Source: Trematomus loennbergii
Taxonomy: Eukaryota; Chordata; Actinopteri; Perciformes; Nototheniidae
Assembly: GCA_012861695.1 (NCBI GenBank)
Contig: JAAOOA010000127.1
Span: 29,375,686-29,439,685 of the forward strand
Reading direction: 5' to 3'
DNA: 64,000 nt
Part shown: positions 1 through 8,893 of the stretch, piece after piece
Numbering within the stretch: the first letter of the stretch is position 1
Layout of the letters: the number at the start of each line of letters is the position of its first letter
Translations under genes and position numbers: made by a program
The notes under the pieces: model-generated
The model's input: the letters and a program-made list of their open reading frames with translations, nothing else
Databases searched by the model: none
What the model was told of the DNA's origin: nothing

Positions 1-2
1 CT

Positions 3-296
3 CCTCTGGTCTACTCACACTTTAGAGATAAGTCACATCTTAAACATGTGATAAATCCTCTGAACAGGGCCGATAAAAGCACGTTACATATTATACAAAA
101 TCTCTTCATCTCAGTGTTACAGTATTCAACGCAGCTAAATGAAAGCAATGTATATGATTACCTGGAACTGTTGGTAGTGGTGTGCTTTATTCTGCTGACA
201 TTCATAAACCTTTTGTGTTCTGTCCATGACTCATTCATTGGTATTAAAGACATGTTGGTTTCTATTATTAAGAAGAAAGAAAAGCGTGAAAAATAA
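3..296 (+). CDS. Possible terminal exon of an unidentified membrane protein, open at the window edge
   Basis: The frame is open from the first bases of the window to a stop at 294-296, about 97 codons, with no usable ATG at its beginning; so if it is real it is the 3' end of a gene lying to the left. The middle holds a hydrophobic stretch (LELLVVVCFILLTFINLLC) that could be one membrane-spanning segment, followed by a short, very basic tail (KKKEKREK) as seen on the cytosolic side of type I membrane proteins. I do not recognise the family. An open frame of this length can also occur by chance in AT-rich DNA, so confidence is low. Confidence 0.25.
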   Translation, partial: PLVYSHFRDKSHLKHVINPLNRADKSTLHIIQNLFISVLQYSTQLNESNVYDYLELLVVVCFILLTFINLLCSVHDSFIGIKDMLVSIIKKKEKREK

Positions 297-522
297 ATTA
301 AAGAAGATTATAGACTCACTTCACAGAGTTTCGTTTGCTTTTGATAACGGGTTGATTTTTTTTATAGTTTGGGCAAGGCTCCTTACAATGAACGGTATGC
401 CATAATGACAACCGTTTGTTTAGTGTTTCAACATAACAACATAACGGCTATGTGCACAAAAACAGGTCCATTACATAATAATGATCCCAATTTGGTGAAA
501 AAGAAGGTGACTCCTGTACAAA

Positions 523-660
523 GCCTTTACCTTTCCAACATGTTTGGGAGGAGCTGGATGGATTACCAAACGCTGGGTTGATTTCACAAATGAGAACAGG
601 ATCCAACATATGGCGCAGAGCCTGAAACCAGAAGACCGCAGGCTTTATTCCACAGCGTAG
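523..660 (+). pseudogene. Possible decayed fragment resembling a fatty acyl-CoA reductase C-terminal domain
   Basis: This frame reads TKRWVDFTNENRIQHMAQSL followed by KPEDRRLY and then a stop at 658-660. The pattern W-x-F-x-N-x-N, about nine residues, then L-x-P-E-D-R-x-x-F/Y resembles the start of the sterile (FAR_C) domain of fatty acyl-CoA reductases, where a similar stretch precedes a conserved FD-x-R segment. Here that segment is absent, and no other reductase motif, including the Rossmann GxxGxxG, is nearby. The resemblance is by eye only and may be coincidental; if real, it is an isolated broken exon. Confidence 0.2.
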
Positions 661-870
661 TTTAATGCTCGATTCCGATTGGTCAATTTGGCCGTTCCAA
701 AGGTTTGTTTATTTTTGCTAACAGTCTGTTTCTAAGGAAAACTGACAGTTGCTAAGGGACTAGGTGCAGTCATATCAATCGTCAAATATATGAACGTTTA
801 AAATGGTGCATTTCTCACGTAAGAAAAAAAAAAAATGTCTTGTAAGACTAGTAAAAGCTGTCAAATTGGA

Positions 871-1086
871 GGCTGTGGCTCAGTGGATTAGTGCGCTGAA
901 CTTAGTGCGCTGAACTTTGAATCAGGGTGGTAGCAAGTTCGAGTCCCACTGTAGTCAGCATGTCGTTGTGTCCCTGGGCGAGACACTTCACCCCAAATTG
1001 CTCCTGTGGGGATTGTCTACAGTATTGAGTATGTAAGTCGCTTTGGATAAAAGCGTCTAACAAGTAACATGTAATGTAATGTAATA
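871..1086 (+). mobile_element. tRNA-derived SINE with an L2-like 3' tail
   Basis: The 5' head has RNA polymerase III promoter features: an A-box-like GTGGCTCAGTGGATTAGTG and a B-box-like AGTTCGAGTCCCAC. The body contains the conserved block around GGGCGAGACACTTCACCCC. The tail contains CTTTGGATAAAAGCGTCTAA and ends in repeats of TGTAA. The head has a short internal duplication (the block AGTGCGCTGAACTT occurs twice). Related copies lie in reverse orientation at 23046-23241 and 63825-64000. The tail matches the 3' end of L2 LINE remnants in the same window (near 21460-21510), so an L2 reverse transcriptase probably mobilised it. Confidence 0.8.
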
Positions 1087-1689
1087 TAAGAAACAAATAC
1101 AAAGCAAATTTGAGAAAGGAAAAATACAATTTGTATTTGCAATCCAAATGCATTGCTCAGTTTCTCCCACTAGAGGGAGCTATTGTATTGTAAAAGTTGA
1201 GGTGAGGGTCTCAAAAAGTCAAGAGACTTCATGACACAGAACCAAAACAACCTCTGCAGTAAAATGATTTTTTTACTTTCATGCACATGAACCATGTTTA
1301 TTTGTTCTATTTTATTATTTCTATTCATAGTCACAGGATGGAGGAGCCTTTCCCAGCATGCAACATAATACATAGGATTAGGTGTTCAGATATTAAGACA
1401 CTGATAGTCTTATTTATTGGTAGTTTAGAGACTTTAATCCACCTGACGTGCAGGCTGCAGAGAACATTGTAGAGAACAGGATGAAGTCGAGGAATTTGGG
1501 TTTAGTAAGGGACATTACACACATAACAGTGTTTCTGCAAACGTATGCAACTTTACAAATCCTGTATCATACTCGAGATGTATCTTCGAGTTATGATATT
1601 CTAAGGCCTGCAAATAAATGGAAGCCAACATGTCAGAAGGAGGCAGAGCAGGGTGGACCTAAATACAGGATGTGCAAAGATTGAACAGA
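1087..1689. other. Noncoding stretch with no recognisable feature
   Basis: I see only short chance reading frames here and no repeat family, splice-bounded exon or RNA gene that I recognise. Confidence 0.4.
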
Positions 1690-2006
1690 AAAACACCTTT
1701 TAATGACAGGGTATCCAGGCCACACAGAGCAGAGCAGGGCAAGGCCAACAAAACAGAACAGAGCTCTCCAATGAAAAATAAACAAGGATCTGACAAACAG
1801 AAAACTAGAACTTAAATACATGCTAAAGTAATCACAAGGACAAGACACAGCTTGAAGGGGCAGGAAAAACGGAAGGGCAGAAGGTGAAAGGAATCAGGTA
1901 ATCAAACAGGCGGGTAAACACAGAGACAGGAAGTTAAATAAAAACACAAGGGGTGATCACTTATCAAAATAAAACAGGGAACATTGACAGATCATGACAT
2001 AACAGG
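1690..2006 (-). repeat. Dispersed repeat, reverse copy of the family at 59850-61140
   Basis: Read on the minus strand, the part around 1915-2000 matches the 59870-60000 region: it shares the succession of a CTTCCTGTCTCTG-like block, GTTTTATTTTGA and a GTGATCACC/GTTCACC block. Both copies end next to a CATGACATAA or GTGACATAA motif. The class is unknown and no coding sequence is visible. Confidence 0.5.
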
Positions 2007-2049
2007 TACCTAACAATTAGTATGTGCCACATCTAAATGGTAAATAAAT

Positions 2050-2236
2050 TACATTTTTATAGTGTTTTCCAGTTTTACGATATATACGTTCACACCAATC
2101 TATACCGAACAATGTGCCACCTGCTCGGATCTTTCCCAAGGACATGTTGACTGCAGGATCAAAAGGGATGGGGATCAAACCCACAACCTACCGATTGATG
2201 GACGACCGCTCAACCACCTGAGCCTTGGTCGCCCTA
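2050..2236 (-). mobile_element. Degenerate tRNA-derived SINE, reverse orientation
   Basis: The sequence has the fish SINE layout on the minus strand: a tRNA-like head at the right end (the inverted B-box-like GGGATCAAACCCACAACC and an inverted A-box near GACCGCTCAACCACCTGAGC), then the block containing TTTCCCAAGGACATGTTGACTG. It directly abuts the L2 LINE that follows on the plus strand. Confidence 0.55.
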
Positions 2237-2261
2237 TCTATCTACAATACACCATTTGTGG

Positions 2262-3244
2262 AACATTGGTTGTAAAGTTGATGGACTGCTTAGCAGAGAT
2301 AAAATCCTGGCTGAGCAAAAACTTCCTCAACCTCAACGAGAGCAAGACCGAGGTCATCTTTTTTGGACCCCAACCTCCAGCCTCTCCGGTTGATATTCTG
2401 GGCTCTATCAATAAAAACATCCTCCCCTCGGTCATGAACCTTGGAGTGACCTTCACTAGCACTTTTAAATTCGACAAGCAGGTCAGCACCGTAGTAAAAT
2501 CCTGCTTTTTTAAAATAAGACTATTGGCCAAAACCAAGTCGTATTTATCTTTTAATGACCTAGAAAGGGTTATTAACGCCTTTGTAACCTCGAGACTGGA
2601 CTATTGTAACGCTCTGTATGTGCGTATGGACCAGGCCTCAATTAAACGCCTGCAGCTAGTCCAAAACGCTGCTGCACGTTTGCTGACTGGCCACAAAAAG
2701 CGCGACCACATCACCCCAATTCTGGCCTCACTACACTGGCTTCCAGTTCGGTTCAGAATTGATTTTAAAATCCTTTTATTTGTTTTCAAAGCACTAAATG
2801 GGCTGGCTCCGGCCTATATAGCTGAACTGCTCCAGCGCTACACCCCAGCCAGAGCTTTAAGGTCTGCTGACCAGCTGCTGCTGGTAGTGCCCAAGACCAG
2901 GCTCAAAACCAGAGGGCACCGAGCCTTCGCAGCAGCTGGCCCTAGGCTCTGGAACACTCTGCCCCTCCATGTGAGGTCGGCCCAGACCCTAGGGTTTTTT
3001 AAATCTAAACTAAAAACACACTTCTTCTCTCTGGCTTTCTAGTTAGAGCGGAGCACGACTCCTGACTTTTCCTGTGTTTTATTTTTATTTTGTTTTTAAG
3101 ATATATCTGTTGTAATTTATTGTCGTTTATTGTGATTGTAGTAATGTATTTTATTACATGTACAGCACTTTGGCTCGACCAAAAATCGCTTTTAAATGTG
3201 CTTTATAAATAAAACCTGATTTGATTTGATTTGATTTGATTTGA
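2262..3244 (+). mobile_element. 5'-truncated L2-clade LINE, reverse transcriptase C-terminal region with 3' tail
   Basis: The open frame to the stop at 3040-3042 covers roughly 255 residues of the C-terminal part of an L2/CR1-type reverse transcriptase protein. It includes the characteristic stretches SRLDYCNALY, RLQLVQNAAARLLTG, ITPILASLHWLPVRFRIDFK and the end FFKSKLKTHFFSLAF. The endonuclease and most catalytic reverse transcriptase blocks are missing, as expected for 5' truncation during target-primed integration. After the stop there is a roughly 200-bp 3' UTR that ends in repeats of TGATT (3219-3243), the usual short-repeat tail of L2 elements. The frame is intact, which suggests a fairly young insertion. 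This is not a host gene. Confidence 0.9.
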
Positions 3245-3500
3245 AAGTTGATCATTATTAATCCATCTACCCTTACTTTGCTCTAGGTTCTGTTATTCTA
3301 CTATTCAGCCGTTAAATAATAATGAAAGATTGATCACATAATAATGGAGGGCAATGAGGACATTTTCTGATGGACACGTCTCTAAAGTTGAAGTTGTTTT
3401 ATCTGTGGAGTCAGTAATGAATTGGGATGTTTGGACTAATCTGCTGCAGGCTTTTTAGGGCAAATGAATGGTTATGCAACACCTTTTCAGGACACATGAT

Positions 3501-3583
3501 GTGCAAAGGTTGCTTATGAAGCCAACACGATATAAGAGACAAACTTAAAGGCTGTGAAAATTAATCAGATTCAGAACTTCATC
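3501..3583 (+). promoter_or_regulatory. Promoter-like sequence upstream of the isolated CYP2 first exon
   Basis: A GTGCAAAGGT motif at 3501-3510, resembling a nuclear-receptor (HNF4-type) site, is followed by a TATA-like GATATAAGAG around 3529-3538, then the ATG at 3584. The same GTGCAAAG octamer lies about 97 bp upstream of the complete CYP2 gene's ATG. The binding assignment is inferred from the motif only. Confidence 0.35.
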
Positions 3584-3744
3584 ATGATTGCATCTGTGGT
3601 TCTACTCTTGGGAGCTGTTTTGCTCCCATCGCTCCTCTTTCAGAACCACAGGACCAAAGATTTCCCTCCAGGCCCTCGACCCTCCCCATCCTTGGGAACT
3701 TGCTGCAGCTCAATCTGGAGAACCCTATTGCGGACCTGGAGAGG
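3584..3744 (+). pseudogene. Isolated first exon of a second CYP2 gene, one base short
   Basis: ATG at 3584 opens an N-terminal membrane anchor (MIASVVLLLGAVLLPSLLF), then a basic linker and the proline-rich hinge FPPGPR. The frame then slips by one base at the CGACCCTCCCC stretch. In the next frame it reads LPILGNLLQLNLENPIADLE, which is what a CYP2 first exon should contain. The exon is 161 bp; the homologous exon of the complete gene at 8894 is 162 bp, so exactly one base is missing, probably from a C run. It ends in a proper donor (AGG|GTAAAG, phase 0). No exons 2-9 follow before the next CYP2 gene starts 5.1 kb downstream. It is either a relic of a duplicated gene or an alternative first exon for the gene at 8894; the intact donor and promoter keep the second option open. 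Confidence 0.75.
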
Positions 3745-3877
3745 GTAAAGTGAAATTATTTTACCAAGAGAAAATACTTTCGGAACATTTGTGCATACCG
3801 AATCATGCACTGATGGCTCATATACGTCTACATTACCTACATTGGTGAAATGATATTGAAATGGTTGTTCATTTTAC

Positions 3878-4066
3878 CCTTAATAGTCCCACAGAGGGGA
3901 AATGTACATTCTGCATTTGAGCCACCCTAGTGTTAGGAGCTGTGGGGCTGCCGTTATGTACGGCGCCGGGGAGCAGTGTAGGGACTGGTGCCTTGCTCAG
4001 GGACACCTCGGTAGCACTTCCTTCCGGTTCCCAAGCCAAGTCCCTATGGACTTCGCCACCACTGCC
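3878..4066 (-). mobile_element. tRNA-derived SINE, reverse orientation
   Basis: On the minus strand the right end gives a tRNA-like head (CCATAGGGACTTGGCTTGGG with a B-box-like GGGAACCGG), followed by blocks matching GGTGTCCCTGAGCAAGGCAC and a body seen widely in teleost SINEs. It ends beside the hAT-type element that begins at 4085. Confidence 0.55.
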
Positions 4067-4084
4067 CATTTTTGCCCAAATTTG

Positions 4085-4896
4085 TAGTGATGACGAGATG
4101 AAGCCTCATGAAGCTTTGAAGCTTTCCAGCAAATCGGTTCGCTAAAAGGTTCATCTCATGAAGCTTCATCATGGGCTTCATGTGCTCACAAGACCCCTGT
4201 TGGTGAACAGGTGTAAAACAGCCACATATTATTTGTAATCTTTGACATACTAAAAATACTGGAAATAATGATACAAAAAGGTAAAAGATGTCAAATGTAT
4301 TTGTCATCCTGTATGAACAGAATTTTACACCAGTAAGTGTTTTAAAATGACTGTATATAATAATAAAAACAATGTGTCAATATAGTATCTTGTTGTTACA
4401 TCTATACATAAATAAATGTAAATGTCTGCTGCCTTCTATAAAGACAAAAGAAGCAATATATGTTCGAAAACTGGAAAAGAACAAGGGTTTAACTTGCCAG
4501 AGGGCAGTGAATATGCTTGTGTAACTTGCAGAGGCCAGTGAATGTGCTTGTGTGACTTTGCAGAGGCCAGTGAATTTTTCTGAAATGTATTAATTATCTG
4601 AATTTTTGCTACTAAAAATATCGTACAACCAAAACTGGCAAAACGACAAGTGTTTTCCTCTCACAAGGATCACACATCTTGAATCGAATCCCATGGCTTT
4701 TTATCTGTCAGAAGCTCGCGCCAAGATCTGAATCGCTTCCTGAAGCAGTCACGTGGTATCGACAAACGAGGCTTCGTTTGTCATCGATGACGTCACTGGC
4801 CCCCAAATGATACAAGCCTCGACACAGGCTTCACAGAAAGCTTCGGCGATTACTCGACACACGCTCCGAAGCCTCGGCTTCATCTCGTCATCACTA
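4085..4896. mobile_element. Non-autonomous hAT-type DNA transposon, complete
   Basis: Terminal inverted repeats TAGTGATGACGAGATGAAGC and GCTTCATCTCGTCATCACTA are perfect over at least 20 bp. Both sides carry the 8-bp direct repeat CAAATTTG (4077-4084 and 4897-4904), the target-site duplication length of hAT elements. The 812-bp interior has no transposase frame. Near the right end are repeated TCGA/GCTTCG-rich motifs. A partial related copy in reverse orientation is at 52157-52330. Confidence 0.88.
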
Positions 4897-4904
4897 CAAA
4901 TTTG

Positions 4905-7900
4905 CAATCTGTGTTTTTGTTGTGTGTTAAACCTATTTTAAATCACATTTCCTTACATGTTATTAAGCTGACACTTGTACTCAAAGCCTCTTACATACAC
5001 GTCAATACCAAAGACATGCCTACAGGAGCAATTCTGGGGTTAGATATCTTAAACAAGGACCCTTAAACATGGGGAAGATCAGCCGATAACCCCCTCAAAA
5101 GACTAGTATTTATTAATTTGCTGGTTGGATAAACAGGAATTACATGTTTACTTATCTCGTCTGTTATCATATACCTGGTTCTGTAACAGCATTACATTTC
5201 AAACAATAGTAGGCCTACTGTTAGTTCATTGAATATATCTTTCATTTGTGCTTGAAAATAACATAACTCAACCTAATACTACTTCTTCTATCATTAACTT
5301 GTTCATAATAACTCATTACTTTGGTTGCTGACTTTTACTAACAATAAATTAGTACTTTTTCCACATCTGTTCCTCACAAATAAATGTGTGTGGCCATTCC
5401 AGTTTGCCTCGAGTGAACTCACAGACTACATAACAACATCTTATGTAATGAGAGCAGCAGAAGCCTGGGACGGACGAAGCATACCAAAGAACCTCGAAAG
5501 AGTGTGTGTTTGTCCCCCCCGTAGGCTACAAGGGGCAACACCAGAGCCCTATAATATAATCTATCTATACGGCGCTGGGCAACACTAAGCCCATTCTACA
5601 CGCGATGAAAACAATATTTTACAAGCGACATAAAGGTAAGATCTATACTTTAATGGGCGTTTTCCAAATTGTATTTTACAAGAAAAGAAATAAGAAATAA
5701 TGTGTGGTTTGGCAAATATAGGAAAGGTTTACTTAATAATGTCTGATGAAAATGATATGAGGCGACTAAATATTTGAACAACAAGACATAAAACATGCCA
5801 CAGTGTTTTAGTGTGTTGCACCTATTTAAGAAGTTTTTTATATTGTACAGATACTGACTACCACTCTGATCATATTCCCTTCCTCAATACTCCCGAAGAA
5901 GCAATGAACGATCATCAATGACAGAGAGCATATGAACTGAATCATTACTCTGTGTCCGCTTCACGCTCAGAAGGGAATATCACGTCTCATCATCGTGGGT
6001 AGCGAGACCAATCACTTTAGAAACACATTTCTCAAGTCAGAAACTATAGAAATGATCCTGAAAGTATAGTCTTAACCTAAAGTTGGCTGAAAACGGGACC
6101 TAGTTCACAAGACTACCTTTCTCAGTCATGGTTCCTCCATACCGTAATATATGACAAAGGCCACCACTAAATGAGTACCTCACAACCTTCAATAGTACCT
6201 ATATCAATTTAGTCTAATCTTTTAAAACAACAGTTTTATTCAATTCACAGTTCAATTCTATAGACCCACAATGCATTGCGAATCGAGTCACACAACGTCT
6301 GTGATATTTGTTGTGTTTTATAAGGATTGTACGAGCCGAACTTACACAATTAACGGTAGTTTTCAATGCTTAAAATAAGTCAACAGCGACGAAATGTAAA
6401 GCACTCAACAGTATTTAAATTGGTTTACATGTGATATGCTGAACGGTACGTCGTATCTAATGTTCCTGACAGAAACAGGTCAGCGAAATGAAGTTCCGTG
6501 TTCAACTCATAGACTGTATATACTCCAACAATGGATAGCCTACGCATAGTTTTAAAATGTTTAACATTAAAACTTCGGAAATAACCACGCAGAATAAGTG
6601 GTAAACGATTACGGAGAGCGAAATTATATTATAAAATATGGGGCGCTGCATTATGCAGAACTCCGTTCAGAGCGTCCGTCTTCCGGTATTTTATGCCTCA
6701 GGCAGGTGAGGTGCGTGAGTCCTGGTACGAGGATTTATGTATCTAATCATTTCACAGTAACTAACTATAAACCAGTCTTCAATAACTTTTCGGATCATCT
6801 TTTAGTCCAAACATCATTATCCTCCGAGCAGGGACGTGCACAGGTACGGGCTATTGTTGCCCGGGCAACGGCCCGTTTGTCCTGACCTGCCCCTCTGGAG
6901 AGAGCGAGAGTTTATTATTTATTTTTTCTGTTGTGGCCGAATCAACATGATAAGCCCACAATTAGTATTGTAGCGTCTCGCTGCGATAAAACACACCTTG
7001 TCAGCGCTGTCATCTGCCGGTGCGTTAAGACCACCTCCAGTGTCGGATTTTGGAAAATTGATTTTGAGTTTTCTCATGGCAGTTAGAGTACAGGCAACAA
7101 ACCAGGGGACTTATCTTCCTAAATATACTTGTTATTGTGCTTCTGTCTTTCTGTGTCTTTTCATCTGTAAACTCCTTCACCGTCCCTCTCTCTCTTCTCT
7201 TGATCGCCCTCTCTCAGGAGAACACCTCACTGTCCCGCTTCATTGTAGGATTTCTGCCATGTCTCTACTTCAGTTTGACCATCTCTGTTATGAAGTTATG
7301 GAATACTAAATAAATAAGTAATTAGATACCGTACCGTTACTGCGCTCATAAAGAATGATAAGAATAAGAATAATGTGAATTGAACTGGTTTAATTAATTA
7401 GTGAGTTTATTTAAGGTAATCAGTTAGAAGCCCTATTTTATCAGTAGGCTATGTCTGCACAGCAGTTACAATGGTCAAACTACATTAAAACAGAATTGTC
7501 CCCCATACTATTCATGTGAAGTTGCTTCTTTTACACATTATTGAAATGTGCCACCCTGCTCTGAGTCTGTTCCCCAGATTGGACACCCCACCAAATCATT
7601 CTGACCTGCCCCTGCATCCAGCACATTTGACAAAGTAAAAATATATAATGGAGTAGGCTTATGCCAAAAGGCTCTTAGGAATTCTGTGCTTTCAAATATA
7701 AATCCTCCCTGCTAAATCAACACACACATGTATGTTTACTCTTCCGCCCTCTCCTGTCTTTTGTTTGACGAAGTAACATATTCAAATGCGAATGAATTAC
7801 TTCTAATAAGTGTAGTACTAAATTCCTACTCCCTTGACTTCAATAGCTCTTAATATTTCAGCAATATTTCAGTTTATGTTCACAATTTTCCGCACATTCA

Positions 7901-7960
7901 GAACATATCCCAACATATCAGTGTTCTTTGAGCAGATGTAAATAGAGTCAACGTATTTTG
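4905..7960. other. Long noncoding stretch, mostly unrecognised
   Basis: I find no convincing exon here. At 6829 the sequence CAGGGACGTGCACAGGTA looks like one end of a hAT-type element, but I could not find a matching inverted end before 7700, so it may be a truncated copy. The remainder is AT-rich single-copy-looking sequence. Confidence 0.4.
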
Positions 7961-7968
7961 GGTATAAC

Positions 7969-8020
7969 AAATCAAATCAGTTTTATTTCACATTTAAAAG
8001 CGATTTTTGGTAAGGATTGT
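7969..8020 (-). mobile_element. 3' tail of an L2 LINE, reverse orientation
   Basis: AAATCAAATCAG followed by TTTTATTTCACATTTAAAAG and CGATTTTTGG is the reverse complement of the 3' end of the L2 copy at 3180-3240 (CCAAAAATCGCTTTTAAATG). Only the last 50 or so bases are present, a typical heavily 5'-truncated insertion. Confidence 0.75.
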
Positions 8021-8467
8021 AATGATAATAAACTAAGATTGTAAGGATCAATTTATCAGCCCTATTGTGTGTTGTAGCCTGTGACGTGGAAACCTTTACC
8101 CTGAAAGCATACAATAAAATCTCTGAGCGGTGCTGGCACTGACCTTCAGGGGCCCTACACAGAACAAGGGGCCCTCCTATCCGATCCGATTAAAACTGTT
8201 TGTTACATCAGTCGGTCTAAGAATCAGCATCAGGCCCACTTCTACTGACTTCCCCTGATTACTTTTTATACATTTTCAATGATAAAATACTATGTATTCT
8301 ATGGCGTGGCTAAATGCTTGATGGTTATTAAATACTCAGATATGAGCATATATGCCAAGCATGCCCAGCAAATGAAATATTATATATGTAATATTTATTC
8401 AATAGTCAATGTTAATCTGCTTCTTTTCATCTTGCATAAGTTCACAGTTGTAACAAAACTTTGAATA

Positions 8468-8690
8468 ATGCGGGTGAAGCAGCCTGTCACTGATGGAGCT
8501 GCACAGTGCAGATAGGGTGTCCTGGAGGGGGTGGGATATATTGTCCAATAGTGATTACAGCTTTGCCATCACTCCCCTGTCCCTCACCAACTCCACAGTG
8601 TCCAGAGGGCTCCCCAGGACAGCGCCACCAATTCAACTCATTGACTTCATTTCTCTCTTATCAAGGAGCTTATTTAGCAGCATATGAACA
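8468..8690 (-). mobile_element. Fragment of a non-LTR retrotransposon C-terminal region, reverse orientation
   Basis: Read on the minus strand, the translation contains LLDNISHPLQDTLSALCSSI followed by SDRLLHP, with a stop just before. This resembles the extreme C-terminal part of a fish LINE polyprotein, where a leucine-rich 'LDNxxHPLxDTL' segment is conserved. The fragment is about 200 bp, decayed, and lies shortly upstream of the CYP2 promoter. Confidence 0.5.
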
Positions 8691-8790
8691 GGCAATTTAT
8701 TGTGGATTAATCCTGCTAAAACTTGTCAGAACCTATGCCATATTAAAGTGTGTAATCTGATTCTGTTCATTGTTTTCATTCACCTTTCAC

Positions 8791-8893
8791 ACAGGGGTGC
8801 AAAGTACACAACCAGGAGAGGCAGGACTAAGCGCTGAGCTTCACTTTTAAAGCAAGTCAACCGGCTTGCCTCTTTACTTCAGTCCATTCCACC
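8791..8893 (+). promoter_or_regulatory. Proximal promoter and 5' UTR of the CYP2 gene
   Basis: GGGGTGCAAAGTACA (8794-8808) resembles a DR1/HNF4-type site, which is common in liver-expressed CYP2 promoters. A weak TATA-like CTTTTAAAG lies at 8844-8852. The translated part begins at the ATG at 8894. The GTGCAAAG core is shared with the region upstream of the isolated first exon at 3584. Confidence 0.35.

Noticed and set aside
2062..3042. 326-codon frame as a host gene
   Set aside because: It is the C-terminal part of an L2 LINE reverse transcriptase with a SINE-derived start.
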